Notes: generated from the sequence alone by a model not told the origin. Counted from the stretch's first letter, positions 1 to 8,709 are shown. The stretch: 59,277 bases of DNA from Mycobacterium sp. (GCF_025965855.1 NZ_JAOPWB010000150.1:1-59277), one strand, 5' to 3'. A program made the numbers and translations.

Positions 1-312
1 GGACTCGTCGGTGCGCTGACGAAATCGGGAGTCGATCGCCGCGCAGTCCTACGCGAAGTGTGGGGCGAGCTCCCAATTGATATCTCCGCTCGCCGACACC
101 GCCTCCTGGACGGCTTTCGATCGACAAAAGCTTCCGCGACCGAACGAAGTGGGTGGAGTGTGGGACGTACTCCTCGGCCACCGTCTTGGCGCGCCGCCGC
201 TGATACCGAGACGCCCGCGGCCAACCAAGCCGAGTTCGACGCGCTTTCGCACAGGATGCACGGCGTGTCCGGATGTCTGGAATGTAGGCGGTTGAGCGAA
301 CTGCAACTTTGA
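1..312 (+). CDS. possible 3' end of a gene cut by the window edge
   Basis: The first plus frame is open from base 1 to a stop at 312 and could be the tail of a gene that begins outside the window. The translated N-terminal part (GLVGALTKSGVDRRAVLREV...) looks plausible for a helical protein, but the later half is Arg/Ser-rich and resembles random high-GC frame. I recognise no family, and a longer frame is open on the other strand (49-597). It may be a chance frame. The rest of the stretch up to 406 shows nothing I can support. Confidence 0.2.
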   Translation, partial: GLVGALTKSGVDRRAVLREVWGELPIDISARRHRLLDGFRSTKASATERSGWSVGRTPRPPSWRAAADTETPAANQAEFDALSHRMHGVSGCLECRRLSELQL

Positions 313-406
313 CCGGGGGTTACCCGCTGCCGAACGATTCGGTATCGGGCCCGTCGCGGACCCGGCGCGCGAAAGAACCCACACAGCCGGAATCACACTG
401 CACATC

Positions 407-2173
407 GTGCGCACCGATATGGAGACAATCGAAGTGAGTTCTGGCAACATCGTCGAATTTGGAACGGGTAAGAAGTCAACAGAAGCCATTATCGATGCAG
501 CATTGGCCGAACTGGTCGACGGCGAGACGAGGTGGGCTAACGTCACGCTGGCCGGACGCGCTGCGCTGCTGAAGCAAGTCCTGACTCTGATGACCACTCA
601 TGCCGACGAGTGGGTCGCGACCGCCGCGGCAATCAAGGGACTCGATGCGAAATCGCCTCTCATGGGCGAAGAGTGGACGTCCGGACCCTACCCAATTGTG
701 TCTGCGTGCGCCGCATTGTCCGCAACGCTTGAGAAGCTCGCAATCGGGCAGAGCCCCCTGGCAGACGTCCATTTCGGTACCGCGTCCGGTAACCGCACGA
801 CCGTCGAAGTGTTACCGCTGGACTTCTTCGACAAATTGCTGCTCAACGGGTTCAGCGCACAGGTGTGGCTGAAGCCTGGAATCGACCAAGTGGCCGCAAA
901 GCGCAATGCCGGTCTCGCACAGCTTGACCCACGCCGCACGCACGGTATCGGCGTGGTACTCGGTGCGGGCAATATCACCTCGATCGCACCGCTCGACGGT
1001 TTGTACGAGCTGTTCGCACACAACCGCGTCGTCGCGCTCAAACTTAATCCGATTATGAATCCCATGCTCGGCGTCATGACGACTGTCCTGGCACCGCTGA
1101 TCGATGCTGGGGCACTGCGACTCTTGACCGGCGCAGCAGACGTGGGTACCTATCTGGTACAGCACAACCTGGTCGATCACGTCCACGTGACCGGAAGTTC
1201 GGCGACGCACGACGCCATCGTATTCGGCAGTGGCGAAAAAGGCGCTCAACGCAAGAAGAACAACGAACCGATCCTCAGTAAGAAAATAACCAGTGAGCTC
1301 GGTGGTGTGTCGCCGACAATCGTCCTGCCCGGCGAGTGGACCACCGCGGACATGAAGTTTCAGGCGGAACACATTGCTACGCAGCGGCTTCATAACGGCG
1401 GCTACAATTGCGTTGCCGCCCAGGTGGTGGTCCTTTCGTCCAACTGGACGCAACGCGACGAGTTCATCGCTGCGTTGCGTTCGGCATTGGATTCGGCTCC
1501 AGCACGTATGCCGTACTACCCCGGCAGCGACGTGCGAATTGCCGGCGCTGTCGCGTCGTACCCGCATGCCGAACGCGTCGGCGATGCCGGGGGGCGGCTG
1601 CTGGTCACCAATCTGACTCCCGAGCAATACGAGCCAATGCTGCAAACCGAGTACTTCGCGCCCGTGTTAGGTATCATCGAGCTTCCCTGCGATGGTGCTG
1701 AATTTGCTTCCTGTGCAGCACGACTCGTCAACGACGACTTCGCCGGTACACTTGGCGTCAACATCATCGCGCAGCCCAAGACAATCAAGTCGATGGGTAC
1801 AGCATTCGATCGGTTCGTCGAAAGTCTGCGCTACGGCACTGTGGCGATCAATGCGTGGACGGGCGTTGCCTACCTGACCGCAACCGCAACTTGGGGAGCG
1901 TTCCCAGGGCATAAACTCACGGATGTGCAAAGCGGGATCGGTGTCGTGCACAACGCACTGTTAATCAGCGACACAGAGCGGACCGTCGTCCGTGGGCCGT
2001 TTCGGCCGTCGCCGCGCTCACTGATGAACGGGGAGATGTCGATCGCTCCGAAGCCGCCTTGGTTCGTGACCAATCGCACTGCCGCGATGACTGGGCGACT
2101 CCTTACTCTGTTCACCGCGGCGCCGAGCTGGCGTAAACTTCCAGCGCTGTTTGCGTCCGCCCTTCGAGGATAA
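407..2173 (+). CDS. aldehyde dehydrogenase superfamily protein
   Basis: A 588-residue NAD(P)-dependent aldehyde dehydrogenase-like protein. The fold is recognised from the cofactor-binding region (VVLGAGNITSIAPLDGLYEL, then ALKLNP), the VTGSSATHD segment, the general-base glutamate in SELGGVSP (about E297) and the candidate nucleophile in GGYNCVAAQV (about C335). It is longer than the usual 480-500 residues because of extra sequence at both ends, including a basic C-terminal tail of about 60 residues. The first possible start is GTG at 407; an in-frame ATG lies at 419. The substrate cannot be read from the sequence. The gene stands alone: nothing recognisable lies upstream, and downstream are a repeat tract and an IS remnant. 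Confidence 0.75.
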   Translation: MRTDMETIEVSSGNIVEFGTGKKSTEAIIDAALAELVDGETRWANVTLAGRAALLKQVLTLMTTHADEWVATAAAIKGLDAKSPLMGEEWTSGPYPIVSACAALSATLEKLAIGQSPLADVHFGTASGNRTTVEVLPLDFFDKLLLNGFSAQVWLKPGIDQVAAKRNAGLAQLDPRRTHGIGVVLGAGNITSIAPLDGLYELFAHNRVVALKLNPIMNPMLGVMTTVLAPLIDAGALRLLTGAADVGTYLVQHNLVDHVHVTGSSATHDAIVFGSGEKGAQRKKNNEPILSKKITSELGGVSPTIVLPGEWTTADMKFQAEHIATQRLHNGGYNCVAAQVVVLSSNWTQRDEFIAALRSALDSAPARMPYYPGSDVRIAGAVASYPHAERVGDAGGRLLVTNLTPEQYEPMLQTEYFAPVLGIIELPCDGAEFASCAARLVNDDFAGTLGVNIIAQPKTIKSMGTAFDRFVESLRYGTVAINAWTGVAYLTATATWGAFPGHKLTDVQSGIGVVHNALLISDTERTVVRGPFRPSPRSLMNGEMSIAPKPPWFVTNRTAAMTGRLLTLFTAAPSWRKLPALFASALRG

Positions 2174-2178
2174 GGCTT

Positions 2179-2198
2179 GGATGGGATGGGATGGGATG
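2179..2198. repeat. GGATG pentanucleotide tandem repeat
   Basis: Four uninterrupted copies of GGATG begin five bases after the aldehyde dehydrogenase stop codon. The rest of the 2174-2410 intergenic stretch has no gene I can support. A similar pentanucleotide tract (CCAAT x5) lies at 51496-51520. Confidence 0.9.
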
Positions 2199-2410
2199 GG
2201 GCGACGCGAGGTAACGGCTCCCGACCCCCGAAATTGAGAAACCACAACCCTAGGATCGCGGGACTGGGGTTTGTGAGAGCGGTTCATCGGTGGGTTTGGT
2301 CGATTCCGTGACACCTTGGCGATGCACGCCGCGATCTTCCACACGATCGCCGTCGGGCCATCAGCGACCTTGAGCTGTCCTCCGACTTAATAGCAGATGC
2401 TCTCCTATGT

Positions 2411-2812
2411 TCAAGCAACGATTTCGGCGGTTGGTCTGCTGGCCGGGTGTAACGCGTGGAAGATTTCGCGGGCGATGTAGCGCTTGAGGCATCGCATGAT
2501 CTCGTTTTTGGTTTTGCCTTCGGCCAGGCGGCGGGCGATGTAGTCGCGGGTGCGCCGCTCGTGCCGATTAGGCCGCGACACCTCGATCACCGTGACCGCA
2601 TGCGCCTGCAAATAGCGCTGCAGGCCAGCGTCGTAGGAGCCGGTGCCTTCCAGGCCGGCTTTGTCCACGACGCCAAACGAGCCCATCCACGACAGCAGAT
2701 GCCGGTAGTCGGCTCGGCTAGCAGCAAACTCGGCGCCCGCGCCTCGACCCGCCACGACCCACACATCCGATCCACCAGCGCCCGCGACCGCTCGCACCGC
2801 GGGGGATCCCAA
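2411..2812 (-). pseudogene. IS110-family transposase remnant, internally deleted
   Basis: The frame encodes 133 residues that join two parts of an IS110/DEDD transposase. The first is the N-terminal domain segment with GLEGTGSYDAGLQRYL followed by VSRPNRHERR. The second is the extreme C-terminus, ARRLAEGKTKNEIMRCLKRY. IS110 transposases are about 400 residues, so the central catalytic and Transposase_20 regions are missing. The junction falls at about 2550, at the RR residues shared by both halves, which suggests deletion between short homologies. No terminal repeats were recognised. It is inactive. It abuts a SOS-box-bearing gene start on its upstream side. Confidence 0.7.
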
Positions 2813-2838
2813 TGATCGTGAAGCCGAGTGTCGAACAT
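2740..2838 (-). pseudogene. 5' remnant of a SOS-controlled gene (possibly 13E12/DUF222 type)
   Basis: On the minus strand ATG at 2838 starts MFDTRLHDHW..., followed by RALVDRMCGSWRVEARA. This resembles the N-termini of mycobacterial 13E12-repeat (DUF222/HNH) proteins, which often start MFE/MFD with the ATG inside a SOS box, as here. Similarity is lost at about 2740, where IS110 sequence takes over in another frame. The family assignment is tentative because only about 33 residues remain. Confidence 0.4.
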
Positions 2839-2846
2839 ACGTTCGA
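2831..2846. promoter_or_regulatory. LexA SOS box
   Basis: TCGAACATACGTTCGA matches the mycobacterial SOS box TCGAAC-N4-GTTCGA at every defined position and is palindromic apart from the spacer. Read on the minus strand it contains the ATG of the truncated gene at 2838, so LexA bound here would block that gene's start directly. The downstream gene is broken by an IS110 remnant, so the box now probably controls nothing useful. Confidence 0.8.
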
Positions 2847-2880
2847 GCATAGCAACACGCGGTGACAAGCCAGCCGCTGG

Positions 2881-4380
2881 CTAGCCGCCCCGGGATGCGA
2901 TCATCGCCGAGCGATTGACCTTGGTAGCCGCGGTGCGGGGGATCGCGTCGACGAACTCGACGGTCTTGGGTGCCTTGTAGTGGGCGAGCCGGTTTTTCGC
3001 GTACTCGATCACGTGGTGTTCAGTCAGGTCTGCATGGTCCGCGGGCTGGACCACCGCATGCACGCGGCGCCCCCACCGTGGGTCGGCCAGCCCGATGACG
3101 ACGACGTCGGCGATGCCGGGGTGACCGGCCAGCGCCGACTCCACCTCCGCCGGAAAGACATTGGCGCCGCCGGTGATGATCATGTCGACGCGGCGGTCGA
3201 CGATGTAGAGGTAGCCGTCGTCGTCGAGATACCCGATGTCGCCGGCGGAAACGAAGCCGTCCTCGGTCGACGGCAGGGGCGGCGCCCCGCCCAGGTAGCG
3301 GGATCCCGCGCTCATCGGTGCGCGCAGGTAGATCTCGCCGTGTTCACCGGGGCCCAGCGGTTTCCCTCCGGCGTCGAGAATCCGGATCTCGGTGTCCCGG
3401 AAGCCGCGGCCGACACTGCCCGGATGGGCGAGCCACTCGTCGCCGCGCAACGCGGTGAGTCCCAGGTTCTCGGTCATGCCGTACGCCGTCACGATCTGCT
3501 CCGGGCTCAGCAGCTCGAACCAGGTGTGCATGAGCGACGGCGGCATCACCGCGGCGCCCTGCAGGATGAAGACGACGCTGGACAGGTCGCGCTGCCGGAC
3601 GTCGCGCCGGGCCGCGATCCGCGCCAGCATCGTGGGTGTGGCCGTGAAGTTGGTGATCCGAAAGCGTTCGATCACGTCCAAAACGAGTGCCGCGTCGAAC
3701 TTTTCGAGCAACACCAGATGGTCACCGGCCAACAGGAAGAAGAAGCTGGCGAAGCCGTTGGTGTGATACATCGGCGCGGGCACCATGATCGTCTGGGGTT
3801 GGGCCACCGGTGTCCAGTTCGACAGGAATGGCTCGCCGTGCTGCGGCGTCCAGAGTGACGGCGCCAGGCTGAGGATCACTTTCGGCACGCCGGTCGAGCC
3901 GCTGCTGCAGATGCCGTTGGCGCTGGGGGAAACGGCTGCGGGCAGCGGGCTTTCGGACTCGCCGGCCGAGCGCGCATCCAACTCCCACCGGGTTTTCTCG
4001 TCGACGACCACGGCGGGGTCGATCACCTCGCGCACCCGGTCCCGCTCCCATTCGGGCAGATCCCAATGCATGGGAACGGGAACAGCACCGATCTTCCAGC
4101 ACCCCAGCGCCGCGAGCATCAGATGCTGTGAGTTCGGGATCGCAAGTGCGACAAGGGAGCCCACACCAGCTCCATTGGCCGCCAGCGCCCGTCCCCACTG
4201 GTTGGCGCGGGCCTCGAGTTCACCGAAGGTCAGCGTGCTCGCAGTGCCGTCGAGCGCGACGACCGTCACGGCCTTCTCGTCGCGGCGTTCTTCGGCGAGC
4301 TGCTGGAGTTTGGTCCCGAACGGGATGCCTTCCTCCAGCGGGTTAGGGTTCGCCTCAGACGCGAGGGGTTGGGTATTCAC
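2881..4380 (-). CDS. acyl-CoA synthetase (AMP-dependent ligase, FadD-like)
   Basis: A 499-residue ANL-superfamily ligase that would activate a carboxylic acid through an acyl-adenylate and transfer it to CoA. Seen: the phosphate-binding loop as SSGSTGVPK (residues 159-167), AYGMTE, the hinge/ribose-binding GDIGYLDDDGYLYIVDRRVD and a C-terminal Lys in TAATKVNR. It is shorter than long-chain FadDs (540-600), resembling the ligases in mycobacterial side-chain catabolism clusters. GTG at 4380 overlaps the stop of the upstream dehydrogenase (GTGA), making it the last gene of a five-gene coupled operon reading leftward from about 8640. The four preceding acyl-CoA dehydrogenases suggest it loads the substrate they oxidise. 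The substrate is not readable. Confidence 0.85.
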   Translation of the reverse strand: MNTQPLASEANPNPLEEGIPFGTKLQQLAEERRDEKAVTVVALDGTASTLTFGELEARANQWGRALAANGAGVGSLVALAIPNSQHLMLAALGCWKIGAVPVPMHWDLPEWERDRVREVIDPAVVVDEKTRWELDARSAGESESPLPAAVSPSANGICSSGSTGVPKVILSLAPSLWTPQHGEPFLSNWTPVAQPQTIMVPAPMYHTNGFASFFFLLAGDHLVLLEKFDAALVLDVIERFRITNFTATPTMLARIAARRDVRQRDLSSVVFILQGAAVMPPSLMHTWFELLSPEQIVTAYGMTENLGLTALRGDEWLAHPGSVGRGFRDTEIRILDAGGKPLGPGEHGEIYLRAPMSAGSRYLGGAPPLPSTEDGFVSAGDIGYLDDDGYLYIVDRRVDMIITGGANVFPAEVESALAGHPGIADVVVIGLADPRWGRRVHAVVQPADHADLTEHHVIEYAKNRLAHYKAPKTVEFVDAIPRTAATKVNRSAMIASRGG

Positions 4381-5312
4381 GCCGGTACCGGCCCGCTGAA
4401 CAGCGTCTCGAGGTGGCCGTCGCGGACGTCGGGTATCAGGCGCAGCGCGAGCGCCTCGGCGCTCAGCGGCAACCGGATCAGCGGTTGGGTGTGCCGGTCA
4501 AGCACGCTGACGTCGGACTCGTCGCAGAAGCCGAGTGCGCCGAGCAGTTGGTGCGAGGTCCGCATCACCTGCCGTGCGGTGTCGGCGGCCTTGTACCGCA
4601 GAACGAGCGCGTCGGCCGAATGTACCTGCGCCGGTAGCGTTTCCGGCCGGCAGATGGTGTACTTCGCTAGTTCGTGAAGGCCGCGCACCCCGACGGCGGC
4701 ATCCGCGACCGCGAACCTGACGGCTTGGAAGTCGGCCAGCGGCTTGCCGAACTGGACGCGGGCGCGCACGTGTTGGGTGACAATGTGCAGCGATTGCTGC
4801 AGAGCTCCCAGAATCCGCCATGATCCCAGCACGAGATGAAGGTTAACGTCGCCAGCCGGGACGGTTCCGTCGGGTGCGCTCAAAGTGGCCGGCACCAGAA
4901 ACGGCCCCAGTTTGGCGTTCGTCCGCGACCCCGGCCGCGGGTGGTACCGCGTGCCGTCCAGGTCGGCGGCGATCCAACCACCGGGCAGGTCGCCGTGGTC
5001 GATGCGCGGCGCCTCGGGATTGACCAGGGTCAGTCGGGCGCCGTCTATCGCCAGCAGCTCTTCCACGACGGGGTACGGCAGCGCGTTCGCGCCGGCGGCC
5101 TGGCAGAGCACCGCTGATGCAAGCAAGTCGTCGGGCGCCGACCGGACGTCGAGCTCGAACGCGCCGAGGTCGCTCAGGGCGGTGCGTGCCGCGTCGCGTA
5201 CGCCGTCGTCGGTCTCGGCGCGCAGCGCCGCCGGTGGGCCGCCCAGCCGGGTGAGCCGCTTCGCGGCGACGGCGGCGAAGTCGCCGATATCTTGTGGCAG
5301 TTCGGTTTTCAC
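4377..5312 (-). CDS. acyl-CoA dehydrogenase, short subunit type
   Basis: A 311-residue acyl-CoA dehydrogenase-fold protein. The N-terminal helical region is reduced, and the C-terminal FAD-contact motif is present as RVQFGKPLADFQAVR, followed by the LLGALGF segment near the end. Such short subunits pair with a full-size partner to form alpha2-beta2 enzymes in mycobacterial steroid side-chain degradation (FadE26-FadE27 type); pairing with the 385-residue protein encoded immediately upstream is inferred. GTG at 5312 is chosen because it overlaps the upstream stop (GTGA). A longer open frame reaching 6008 is only an antisense extension. The stop at 4377 overlaps the start of the ligase gene. Confidence 0.8.
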   Translation of the reverse strand: MKTELPQDIGDFAAVAAKRLTRLGGPPAALRAETDDGVRDAARTALSDLGAFELDVRSAPDDLLASAVLCQAAGANALPYPVVEELLAIDGARLTLVNPEAPRIDHGDLPGGWIAADLDGTRYHPRPGSRTNAKLGPFLVPATLSAPDGTVPAGDVNLHLVLGSWRILGALQQSLHIVTQHVRARVQFGKPLADFQAVRFAVADAAVGVRGLHELAKYTICRPETLPAQVHSADALVLRYKAADTARQVMRTSHQLLGALGFCDESDVSVLDRHTQPLIRLPLSAEALALRLIPDVRDGHLETLFSGPVPA

Positions 5313-6466
5313 CGGTGCTCTCCCAGAACGTCGCGTGCCACCAGCATTCGCTGCACCTCGATGGTGCCCGATGCCACGGTGGCGGCCTGTGCGTAGCGCC
5401 AGTGGTCTTCGATCGCCCCGTGCAGGGGCGCCGACGCGCCGCTGTCCAGCGCGCAAGGGCCCAGCGCGTCGAAAAGCAGCTCGGCGATCTGCTGATCGCA
5501 CGTGGTGGTGGCGATGCGGGCGGCGCTGGCCGCCGCGCCCGCCGACGGGTCGTCCTGCAGCGAGATGGCGCGATACGCCAGCAGCCTGGCCACCCGCAGG
5601 TCGACCAGCGCCCGGGCCCAGCGGACGCGAATCGATTCGGGCAGCTCGTCCCAGCCCTCGCCGAGTTGGTTGCGCATCCGGTCGAGCAGCGATTCGCACC
5701 GCGCGTAGCGCGCGATGCCGACCCGCTCGAACGCCAGCGCCTCGCGCATCACCCGCCAGCCATCGCCGGGCTCGCCGAGAACGTCGCCGGGGAAGGCCGG
5801 CACGTCGTCGAGGAACATCTCGTTGAGGTGATGCGGTCCCAGCATCGACGGGATGGGCCGGACGGTGAAACCGGGCCGGTCCATGGGGATCAGAAAGAGG
5901 GTGAGCCGCTTGGCCTTCGGGGCATCGGGATCGGTGCAGGCCGCCAGCACGCACCAGGAGGCCATCTGCGCGTACGACGTCCACACCTTCTGGCCGGTGA
6001 TGCGCCACCCGTCACCGTCCGGCACGGCGCGGGTGCGCAGCGAAACGAGGTCGGTTCCGGCCTCCGGCTCGGAAAAGCCTTGGCACCAGATGACATCGCC
6101 GGACGCGATGGCCGACAGGTGCATGGCCTTCTGTTCGGCCGTGCCGTAGCGCATCAGCGCCGGGCCGACCCAGTTGATCCCCATGTACTGCGGCCCGCGG
6201 GGCTCGTGCTGGGCCCACATCTCCTCGCGCAGCACCGTCTGCTGCCAGACCGAACCACCGCCGCCGCCATGCTCTTTCGGCCACGCCAGCGCCAGCAGCC
6301 CCTCGGTGGCCAACAGCTTGCAGAACGTCTCGGTGGTGGCCAGGTCGCGCGGATCGTCCGTGCAGGCGCCGAGGAAGCCGGCGGGGATGTGGTTGGCGAT
6401 CAACTCCCGCAAATGATCTCGGAGTTGTCCGGCGTCCTCGCCCAGGTCGTAATCCATCCCCGTCAT
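5309..6466 (-). CDS. acyl-CoA dehydrogenase, full-length subunit
   Basis: A 385-residue flavin-dependent acyl-CoA dehydrogenase that would introduce an alpha-beta double bond into an acyl-CoA. Motifs seen: WPKEHGGGG near the N-terminus, GFSEPEAGTDLVSLRTRA and KVWTSYAQMASW (FAD and substrate contacts of the middle beta domain), and C-terminal ATVASGTIEVQRMLVARDVL. ATG at 6466 overlaps the preceding stop (ATGA). It likely forms a hetero-oligomer with the 311-residue protein just downstream, since the two are co-translated in this order. It is the third gene of the five-gene operon. Specificity is unknown. Confidence 0.87.
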   Translation of the reverse strand: MTGMDYDLGEDAGQLRDHLRELIANHIPAGFLGACTDDPRDLATTETFCKLLATEGLLALAWPKEHGGGGGSVWQQTVLREEMWAQHEPRGPQYMGINWVGPALMRYGTAEQKAMHLSAIASGDVIWCQGFSEPEAGTDLVSLRTRAVPDGDGWRITGQKVWTSYAQMASWCVLAACTDPDAPKAKRLTLFLIPMDRPGFTVRPIPSMLGPHHLNEMFLDDVPAFPGDVLGEPGDGWRVMREALAFERVGIARYARCESLLDRMRNQLGEGWDELPESIRVRWARALVDLRVARLLAYRAISLQDDPSAGAAASAARIATTTCDQQIAELLFDALGPCALDSGASAPLHGAIEDHWRYAQAATVASGTIEVQRMLVARDVLGEHR

Positions 6467-7569
6467 CCCTTCGGCAGCCCGAGCAGCCGCTCGGCGATGA
6501 TGTTGCGCTGCACCTCCGACGTTCCGCCGTAGATGGTGGCGGCCAGCGCGTCCTGGCGTTCGAACAGCAGATCCGGATCGCTAACCCAGTCCTGCCCCTT
6601 GGCGACGGTGGCCAGTTCCCAAACCCGTTGCAACGTAACCGATCCGAGCAGCTTCAGGATGACGGCTTCGGGGCTCGGCCGTCCCGCCAGCTCATTGCCC
6701 AGCGCCCGGTATCCGGTGGCACGCAGCGCCTCGGCATCGGCGAGGAGCGAGCCCAGCTCGGCGCAGATGTCGTCGGTCGGACGCGCCGCGCGGACCGCGT
6801 CGAGTCCGCGCTTGATCTCGACCCAGTTCATGATCCAGATCATCTGGCGTTCATGGTGCAGCGACGACAACGCGACGTTCCAGCCGCCATGCAGTGGCCC
6901 GAGCAGGTTTTCCGCCGGCACCTCGACGTCGTCGAGGAAGACCTCGCAGAACGTCTCGTCGGAGACCGACGCCATGCGGATGGGCTCGACCCTCACCCCG
7001 GGCGAATGCAGGTCCAGGATCAGGCACGAAATACCACGGTGTTTCGGCGCTTCCGGATCGGTGCGGGCATACAGGGTGCACCAGCGGGACTCGTGGGCCT
7101 GGGTGGTCCAGATCTTGTGGCCGTTGACCCGGAAAGCGTCTCCATCAGGGCCACAGCGCTCGGCCCGGGTGCGCAGCCCGGCGAAATCGGACCCGGCTTC
7201 CGGCTCGGACATGCCCAGCGCCCACCACTCGTCGCCGCGCAGCAGGGGAACCAGCAGCCGGTCGATCTGGGCGGGCGTGCCGAACTGACGGATGCCGGGC
7301 GCGGCGACGCCGGGACCCTGAATGTTGGGCAGCTTGGGCGCGGACCGCAGCGCGGCCTCGATCCGGACCTCCATTGCGTCGCGCAAGCCCAGCGACCGGC
7401 CGCCATGCTCGCGGGGCCAGGTCGGTTGTATCCATCCGGCCTCGAAGGCGGCCCGCTGGTAGTCACGCCGAAGCGGCAGGTCCCAGCGGTACTCGCGGTA
7501 CTTCTCGTAGTAGTCCGTCGGCAGGAATTCCGTCAGCCACGCGCGGAATTCCTCGATGACCGCCGTCAT
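6463..7569 (-). CDS. acyl-CoA dehydrogenase, full-length subunit
   Basis: A 368-residue acyl-CoA dehydrogenase with PTWPREHGGRS, MSEPEAGSDFAGLRTRAE, KIWTTQAHESRW and the C-terminal YGGTSEVQRNIIAERLLGLP typical of the FadE family. ATG at 7569 is chosen because it overlaps the stop of the preceding gene by four bases (ATGA) and begins just before the first conserved helix. The same frame stays open to 8421, but that region is antisense to the next gene and low-complexity Arg/Ala. It forms a second candidate heteromeric pair with the 357-residue subunit encoded upstream. Substrate unknown. Confidence 0.87.
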   Translation of the reverse strand: MTAVIEEFRAWLTEFLPTDYYEKYREYRWDLPLRRDYQRAAFEAGWIQPTWPREHGGRSLGLRDAMEVRIEAALRSAPKLPNIQGPGVAAPGIRQFGTPAQIDRLLVPLLRGDEWWALGMSEPEAGSDFAGLRTRAERCGPDGDAFRVNGHKIWTTQAHESRWCTLYARTDPEAPKHRGISCLILDLHSPGVRVEPIRMASVSDETFCEVFLDDVEVPAENLLGPLHGGWNVALSSLHHERQMIWIMNWVEIKRGLDAVRAARPTDDICAELGSLLADAEALRATGYRALGNELAGRPSPEAVILKLLGSVTLQRVWELATVAKGQDWVSDPDLLFERQDALAATIYGGTSEVQRNIIAERLLGLPKG

Positions 7570-8639
7570 CCCGCGCCTCCCGCGAACCGGCGGCCCACCT
7601 CGTGGTAGAGCGCGCGACTGTCGCCCAGCATCGCCGCGCCCTGCCAGGCGTGCCGGACGTAGAGGTGGATGTCGTGCTCCCAGGTCTGCCCGAGGGCGCC
7701 GTGCACCTGTACCGCGGTGCGAGCGCAATTGACCGCGGCGTCGCCGGCCGCAGCCTTGGCCAGCGCGGCGGCGGTCCAGGCATCGCCGGTGCCCGGATCG
7801 GCAAGCCGGGCCGCGGCCGCGTAGGTGAGGCTGCGCGCCCGTTCCACGCTGACGTGGTTGTCGGCCAGCGCGTGTTTGATCCCCTGGAAGGCGCCGATCG
7901 GGGTGCCGAACTGCCGGCGTGCCTTCGCGTGTTCGACCGCGCGGTGCAGGGCGGCGCTCGCCACGCCGACCAGGTCGGCGGCGGCGGCCACCAGCGGCAC
8001 CGTCAACGCCGCTTCGAGCTGGACGGGCGCGGCCGCCAACGGCTCGGCGTCGATCTCGACGTCGGCGACCGGTTGCGCGGGGTCGGTCGACTCGCCCGTC
8101 AGGACGGTCACCCCGCTCGCACTGTCGCAGCGCGCGACCGCCACCACTGTGCCATTGGGGTCGGTGCCGCCCCGCGCCAGCGTGACGATCAGCTCGGCGC
8201 GCGACAGGTTGGGGACCGCGACAGCCCGCCCGCGCAGGCGTCCCTGCCGCAGCGTCATCGGTGCGCCGGGCAGCCGAGACCCTCGGGAGTGGACCGCCAG
8301 GGTGGCGACGGCACCGCCGGCGATGTCGGCGAGCACCGGGTCGAGGCCGCTCGCCCGCAAGGCGCCCGCGGCCAGCCCGACGCTGCTGAGCAACGGGATC
8401 GGCGCGAGGGCGGCGCCGCATTCCTCGAGCACCACCGCCAGCTCGACGGGTCCGTAGTCACCGGAGTCGGGCGCCGCGAGTTCCGTCCAGCCGAGGTCGA
8501 CGACCGTCTTCCACAGTGCGCGCCAGCGTTCGGGATCGGTCATCGCCTGGCGGGCGGCGTCGGGGGGACACTCGGTGCGCAGGATGCCGCGCACGGTGTC
8601 GCGCAGCGACAGCTGCTCCGAAGTCAGTCCGACATCCAT
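7566..8639 (-). CDS. acyl-CoA dehydrogenase, short subunit type
   Basis: A 357-residue acyl-CoA dehydrogenase-fold protein and first gene of the leftward operon. It starts MDVGLTSEQLSLRDTVRGIL and carries RRQFGTPIGAFQGIKHALAD and VQVHGALGQTWEHDIHLY, characteristic of the smaller partner in mycobacterial FadE pairs. The middle domain lacks the SEPEAGSD-type segment present in its neighbour, which agrees with a complementary role in a shared active site. ATG at 8639 is used; upstream in-frame sequence runs into the divergent promoter. The AT-rich 17-mer at 8648-8664 ends nine bases before the start codon, so transcription of the whole operon is probably controlled there. Confidence 0.83.
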   Translation of the reverse strand: MDVGLTSEQLSLRDTVRGILRTECPPDAARQAMTDPERWRALWKTVVDLGWTELAAPDSGDYGPVELAVVLEECGAALAPIPLLSSVGLAAGALRASGLDPVLADIAGGAVATLAVHSRGSRLPGAPMTLRQGRLRGRAVAVPNLSRAELIVTLARGGTDPNGTVVAVARCDSASGVTVLTGESTDPAQPVADVEIDAEPLAAAPVQLEAALTVPLVAAAADLVGVASAALHRAVEHAKARRQFGTPIGAFQGIKHALADNHVSVERARSLTYAAAARLADPGTGDAWTAAALAKAAAGDAAVNCARTAVQVHGALGQTWEHDIHLYVRHAWQGAAMLGDSRALYHEVGRRFAGGAG

Positions 8640-8647
8640 AAGACCCC

Positions 8648-8664
8648 TAACATAATAAAAATAG
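8648..8664. promoter_or_regulatory. AT-rich 17-bp motif in divergent promoter (copy A)
   Basis: TAACATAATAAAAATAG lies between the divergent starts at 8639 (acyl-CoA dehydrogenase) and 8710 (LLM oxidoreductase). It matches 15 of 17 bases of the element at 15526-15542 and 13 of 17 of the one at 21803-21819. It could be a shared operator, or include a common -10 element. Confidence 0.5.
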
Positions 8665-8709
8665 TAAACTAGCGCCGCTGTTGCAATCGGCGCGAGCTTA
8701 GGTGGGCGA

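Noticed and set aside
4377..6008. 543-residue minus-strand frame
   Set aside because: Only the part from 5312 is a dehydrogenase; the rest is Arg/Ala-rich sequence overlapping the real neighbouring gene in another frame.
6463..8421. 652-residue minus-strand frame
   Set aside because: The dehydrogenase begins at ATG 7569, with an ATGA overlap; the upstream 284 residues are low-complexity shadow of the next gene.
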